Assembly (NCBI GenBank): GCA_015066385.1
Contig: SVOJ01000011.1
Location: 24,927 to 88,926 of the forward strand
Direction: 5' to 3'
Source: Oscillospiraceae bacterium
Lineage (GTDB): Bacteria; Bacillota; Clostridia; Oscillospirales; Acutalibacteraceae
DNA length: 64,000 nucleotides
The position numbers and the translations under genes are program-made. This document shows positions 60,523 to 64,000 of the stretch, piece by piece. The notes below the pieces were generated by a model. That model worked only from the letters and a program-made list of their open reading frames with translations. It was not told the origin of the DNA and did no database searches. Numbering within the stretch: the first letter of the stretch is position 1; each line of letters opens with the position of its first letter.

Positions 60523-61521
60523 ATGCAAACAAAAGACCTCAGATTCAAAAACGGAAAATTCAGAATTGCCTGCTTTTCGGATGTGCACGGTGTCAAACAG
60601 TATGACACAAGAGTGTTCCGTGACCTTACCGCGATTATTGATAAAGTGCAACCCGATCTCGTTCTCTTTTTGGGGGATAATGTATGGCGTGACGGTGCCG
60701 AAACCCCCGAAACACTCCGAAATTTCATCACCGCGCTGGTGAAGCCGCTGAATGACCGCAATATTCCGTGGGCACATGTGTTCGGCAACCACGATGCCGA
60801 AAAAGGATTTCCTGTCAAAGACCAGCAACCCGTATATGAACAGATTGAGGGCTGTCTTTCCGTTGCAGGCCCCGAAGACATCAGCGGAACGGGCAACTGG
60901 GTCTTGCAGATCAAAGACGAACAAGGCGAAAAGACCGTCTTCAATGTGTGGGGGCTTGATTCGGGCAGAGGAATCGGTGATTTTCTGGAAGACTACGGAT
61001 TTGCACGTGACAGCCGTCTTGCAAAACTGGACGATCCGCTGTATGTGTCCTCGGGCTATGATGTGATTCGCTTTGATCAGATCATGTGGTACTGGAACAC
61101 GTCCAAACAGATCGAAGCCGAAAACGGTTATAAGGTGCCGGGTATGATGGCATTTCATATTGCTCTGCCTGAATATGTTCTGCCTTACCGCAATCCCGCA
61201 CAGACGAAATACAAAGGCACCATGCGTGAAACGGTCGGATCGGGGCCAGTCAACACGGGACTTTTTGCCACCATGGTACAACGCGGTGACATCAAAACCG
61301 TTGTCTGCGGGCATGACCATATCAATGACACGGAAGGCGAATATCTCGGCATCAAGCTGACCTACGATGCAGGTCTCGGCTATGACGGCTACTGTGCAGG
61401 GGATCTGCGCGGCGGCAGAATTGTGGAAGTGGATGAAGCCGACCCGTGGCATGTGAAAACCTATATGGTGCGTTCTTCCGAATGCGTTGAAAATTATGAA
61501 TATGAAAGTACACTGATGTGA
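60523..61521 (+). CDS. Calcineurin-like metallophosphoesterase
   Basis: The 332-residue cytoplasmic enzyme has the motifs CFSDVHG, FLGDNVWRDG, FGNHDAE, FHIALPEY and CGHDHINDTEGEY, matching the family of large phosphoesterases such as yeast Dcr2/SIA1-like and bacterial homologues. ATG 60523 is used because AAAGGAA lies ten bases upstream; longer readings at 60439 cross the promoter region. The beta-galactosidase gene follows after 9 bp, so they form an operon, and a role in handling phosphorylated sugars is possible but unproven. Confidence 0.85.
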   Translation: MQTKDLRFKNGKFRIACFSDVHGVKQYDTRVFRDLTAIIDKVQPDLVLFLGDNVWRDGAETPETLRNFITALVKPLNDRNIPWAHVFGNHDAEKGFPVKDQQPVYEQIEGCLSVAGPEDISGTGNWVLQIKDEQGEKTVFNVWGLDSGRGIGDFLEDYGFARDSRLAKLDDPLYVSSGYDVIRFDQIMWYWNTSKQIEAENGYKVPGMMAFHIALPEYVLPYRNPAQTKYKGTMRETVGSGPVNTGLFATMVQRGDIKTVVCGHDHINDTEGEYLGIKLTYDAGLGYDGYCAGDLRGGRIVEVDEADPWHVKTYMVRSSECVENYEYESTLM

Positions 61522-61530
61522 GGAAACAAA

Positions 61531-63537
61531 ATGAAAAAAGCATTTTTTGATCATATTGTCCACGGCGGCGATTATAACCCCGAGCAGTGGATCCGCACCC
61601 CCGAAATATGGGATGAAGACATGAGATTGATGAAGCTTGCACACGTAAATTCTGCAAGTGTGGGGATTTTTTCATGGGCAGTGCTTGAACCCGAGGAGGG
61701 TGTTTATAATTTTGAGTGGCTTGACACCATGCTCGATAAATTGCATGCAAACGGCATCGATGTTATTCTTGCAACGCCGTCGGGTGCAAGACCGCACTGG
61801 TTGGCCGACAAATATCCCGAAGTGTTGCGTGTGGAAGAAAACGGCATCCGCAATGAGTTTGGTGTGCGGCACAACCACTGTCTGACAAGCCCTGTTTACC
61901 GCGAAAAGGTGCGCAACATGAACCGCATTCTTGCCGAGCGCTACGGCAAACACCCTGCGGTGAAAATGTGGCATATTTCCAACGAATACTGCGGCGAATG
62001 CCACTGTGAACTGTGTCAGAAAGCCTTTCAGGAATGGCTGAAAGTGGAATATCACAATGATCTTGACGAGTTAAATCGTCAGTGGTGGAACAATTTCTGG
62101 TCGCATACCGTGACCGATTGGGAGCAGATCCGATCTCCGAAATACCGCGGCGAAACCTGTTCTTCCCCTTTGGTGCTTGCATGGAAACGCTTTGTGTCCG
62201 ACAGCCATATTTCGTTCTTTGAAAATGAAATTGCACCCCTGCGTGAAATCACGCCCGACATCCCCGTTACCGCCAACTTCATGCGCATGTATACGGGCAT
62301 TGATTATCAGAAAATGGCAAAAAAACTCGACATTGTTTCGTGGGACAACTACCCTGCATGGGACAGGGGCAACAACGATTACGAATCCCTTGAAACCGCA
62401 TTTGTGCACGATGTGTTCCGCAGTATGAAGGACGGACAGCCGTTCTTTATGATGGAAAGTACGCCGTCTTTGGTCAACTGGCATCCCATCAACAAACTGC
62501 CCCGTCCCGGTGTGCAGCAACTTTCCGCCATGCAAGCCGTAGCCCACGGCTCGGACAGTGTGCAGTATTTTCAGTGGAGAAAAAGCCGCGGCAGTCACGA
62601 AAAATACCACGGTGCGGTGGTGGATCATTGCGGGCATGAGCACACAAGAGTGTTCTGTGATGTGAAAAACACAGGCAAGGCAATCGAAAAACTCTCTGCA
62701 GTGGTCGGCACAACCTGCAACAGTAAGGTAGCAATCGTATATGATTGGGAAAACCGATGGGCAACGGATGCGTTCTGCGGCTTCAACAACGAGCACCGCA
62801 ATTATGTCGGTGAATGCATCCGCTGGTATGCACCGTTCAGAAAACGCGGCATCAGCACGGATGTCATTCCCATGGATGCCGATTTCGGTAAATATGATCT
62901 TGTCATTGCTCCGTTCTTGTATATGCTCAAAAACGGCACAAAGGAACGCATTGAACAGTATGTGGCAAACGGCGGCAATTTCGTGGCAACCTACCTGACG
63001 GGCGTTGTGGATAAGGACGACCTGTGTTATCTCGGCGGCTGGCCTGCAGGGGAACTCAAAAACGTGTTCGGCATTTGGATGGAAGAAACCGACTCTCTGC
63101 CCGAAAATGTCAAGAACCGAGCCACTTTCAACGGCAAGGAATATGAAATTCACCATGTGTGCGACATCATCCATGCAAACACCGCCCAAGTGCTCGGGGA
63201 ATACAAGGATGATTTTTATGCGGGAATGCCGTCCGTGACCGTCAACCACTATAAAAACGGCAAGGCATGGTATGTTGCATTCCGCAATGACACCGACCTG
63301 TGCGACGACGTCTGCGAAAGCCTCATAAACGAACTCGGTATTGCCCCCGACGATCCCGACATCACTGCCGAAGACGGTCTTGAGGTGCGCAAAAGAGGAG
63401 AACTGCTGTTTGTGCTTAACTTTACGGACAATGATCGCACCGTTATACTTAACAAGAAATATAAAAACATTATGACCGATGAAGCCTTGAACGGCACCGT
63501 CACCGTCCCGCCCTGCGGATATCTTGTGCTGGAATAA
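61531..63537 (+). CDS. Beta-galactosidase, glycoside hydrolase family 42
   Basis: The 668-residue enzyme has all GH42 features: YNPEQW, the acid/base Glu152 in HISNEY, the nucleophile Glu309 in FFMMESTPS, and a probable zinc site of Cys117, Cys154, Cys157, Cys159 and Cys162. A trimerisation domain and a C-terminal beta domain follow. It cleaves beta-galactosides in the cytoplasm, typically oligosaccharides from plant galactan or host glycans. There is no signal peptide. It follows the phosphoesterase gene by 9 bp with GTGAGGAAACAAA before the ATG. Confidence 0.95.
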   Translation: MKKAFFDHIVHGGDYNPEQWIRTPEIWDEDMRLMKLAHVNSASVGIFSWAVLEPEEGVYNFEWLDTMLDKLHANGIDVILATPSGARPHWLADKYPEVLRVEENGIRNEFGVRHNHCLTSPVYREKVRNMNRILAERYGKHPAVKMWHISNEYCGECHCELCQKAFQEWLKVEYHNDLDELNRQWWNNFWSHTVTDWEQIRSPKYRGETCSSPLVLAWKRFVSDSHISFFENEIAPLREITPDIPVTANFMRMYTGIDYQKMAKKLDIVSWDNYPAWDRGNNDYESLETAFVHDVFRSMKDGQPFFMMESTPSLVNWHPINKLPRPGVQQLSAMQAVAHGSDSVQYFQWRKSRGSHEKYHGAVVDHCGHEHTRVFCDVKNTGKAIEKLSAVVGTTCNSKVAIVYDWENRWATDAFCGFNNEHRNYVGECIRWYAPFRKRGISTDVIPMDADFGKYDLVIAPFLYMLKNGTKERIEQYVANGGNFVATYLTGVVDKDDLCYLGGWPAGELKNVFGIWMEETDSLPENVKNRATFNGKEYEIHHVCDIIHANTAQVLGEYKDDFYAGMPSVTVNHYKNGKAWYVAFRNDTDLCDDVCESLINELGIAPDDPDITAEDGLEVRKRGELLFVLNFTDNDRTVILNKKYKNIMTDEALNGTVTVPPCGYLVLE

Positions 63538-63558
63538 AAAAATGTTTGCAGATTTTTG

Positions 63559-63587
63559 TTGACAAATAATTGTTAAATAATTATAAT
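63559..63587 (+). promoter_or_regulatory. Consensus promoter of the BrnT-like toxin gene
   Basis: TTGACA (63559-63564), a 17-bp spacer and TATAAT (63582-63587). The expected transcript start is at or next to the ATG (63594), so the mRNA may be leaderless. Confidence 0.8.
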
Positions 63588-63593
63588 ATAATT

Positions 63594-63875
63594 ATGGATA
63601 TAATAAGATTTGAATGGGATCCTGACAAAAACGAGATTAACAAAAAAAAGCATAAAATATCTTTTGAAGAAGCACAGACGGTATTTTATGATACGCAGGC
63701 TCTTGTTATTGACGACCCCGACCATTCGCAGGAGGAAGAAAGGTTTATTATTTTAGGTTTGAGCCGCAAGGCAAATCTGCTCGTGGTCTGTCATTGTTAC
63801 AGAGAGTCTGATACGGTTATACGACTGATCTCCGCACGAAAAGCGACTGCAACCGAAGCCAAATATTATGAATGA
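63594..63875 (+). CDS. brnT: BrnT family toxin (RelE-like ribonuclease), apparently without its antitoxin
   Basis: The 93-residue protein matches BrnT: RFEWDPDKNEINKKKHKISFEEAQTVFYD, LGLSRKANLLVVCHCYRESDTVIRLISARKAT and the terminal EAKYYE. BrnT toxins are ribosome-independent RNases related to RelE and are normally held by BrnA, encoded just downstream. Here the next frame, starting at the ATG that overlaps the end (MNEVTNY), stops after seven residues, and no BrnA-like protein is seen before the window ends. No ribosome site is visible; a consensus promoter ends six bases before the ATG. Confidence 0.85.
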   Translation: MDIIRFEWDPDKNEINKKKHKISFEEAQTVFYDTQALVIDDPDHSQEEERFIILGLSRKANLLVVCHCYRESDTVIRLISARKATATEAKYYE

Positions 63876-64000
63876 GGTGACTAACTATTAAAAGTCAAGC
63901 GTTTTTTTAAATAATTTTGGAAAGATAAAAAACGCAACAGAAAACCAAGCCCTGTATTTCAAGGACTTTAAAAATATATAGGTTGAAATCATCTTATCAA
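63876..64000. other. Non-coding end of the window
   Basis: These 125 bp hold no open frame that resembles the BrnA antitoxin and no clear terminator; they are A-rich. The neighbouring gene, if any, lies outside the window. Confidence 0.4.

Overview
This 64 kb window looks like a chromosomal piece of a Gram-positive, low-to-mid GC anaerobe of class Clostridia, probably an uncultured gut member of the Oscillospirales/Christensenellales kind (inference from gene content). The signs are: AGGAGG-type ribosome sites before nearly every gene, sigma-A-like promoters (TTGACA, 17 bp, TATAAT), frequent TTG/GTG starts, SpoIID- and CotH-type proteins, ribonuclease Y with YmdB, a cyclic-di-AMP receptor (DarA/PstA), an mcsA-mcsB-clpC cluster, BspA-type leucine-rich repeats with a dockerin, and InlB-type repeats. 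No tRNA, rRNA, phage, insertion sequence or CRISPR array is visible.

Layout. 1-9.1 kb: secreted phosphodiester glycosidase, divergent CotH-like kinase plus phosphoesterase, an acetyltransferase, an ABC exporter and a secreted phosphoesterase. 9.2-13.3 kb: mcsA-mcsB-clpC without ctsR. 13.3-13.6 kb: a MITE-like repeat. 13.8-20.8 kb: a 2,320-residue surface protein (beta-helix, about 20 InlB B-repeats, two Big_2 domains). 20.9-27.5 kb, minus strand: sulfatase, glycerol-1-phosphate dehydrogenase, esterase, DarA, DUF1854 protein and an ABC transporter with a zinc ribbon. 27.7-32.3 kb: small exported protein, peptide-binding lipoprotein, ymdB, rny. 32.6-39.3 kb: branched-chain aminotransferase, HAD phosphatase, sialidase, secreted alpha-helical protein, a second MITE-like element, DUF1294, AbrB-like regulator, SpoIID-like protein. 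39.3-46.6 kb, minus strand: a frameshifted LRR/dockerin protein, an RCC1-like propeller, a GPH-type sugar transporter. 46.8-53.6 kb: two phosphoesterase-type enzymes, Fe-alcohol dehydrogenase, M18 aminopeptidase, NhaC antiporter. 53.7-58.8 kb: small zinc-ribbon protein and a five-gene minus operon (ABC exporter, MscS, unknown, membrane protein, GNAT). 59-64 kb: lipoprotein esterase, GtrA, phosphoesterase plus GH42 beta-galactosidase, and an apparently orphan BrnT toxin.

How the parts fit. The window suggests a commensal that forages host or plant glycans (sialidase, GH42, sulfatase, sugar symporter, esterases, alcohol dehydrogenase) and displays large repeat proteins at its surface. Three things stand out. 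First, four otherwise unrelated exported proteins end in the same kind of Phe-rich amphipathic tail (FFxKIxxFF...), which may be an unrecognised sorting or anchoring signal. Second, McsB appears to have lost two residues of its catalytic set. Third, an ABC transporter, a DUF1854 protein and a c-di-AMP receptor form one tight operon. A family of short repeats with TAAATTACGGTTT ends is scattered between genes. All functional statements are from reading the sequence; no searches were run.
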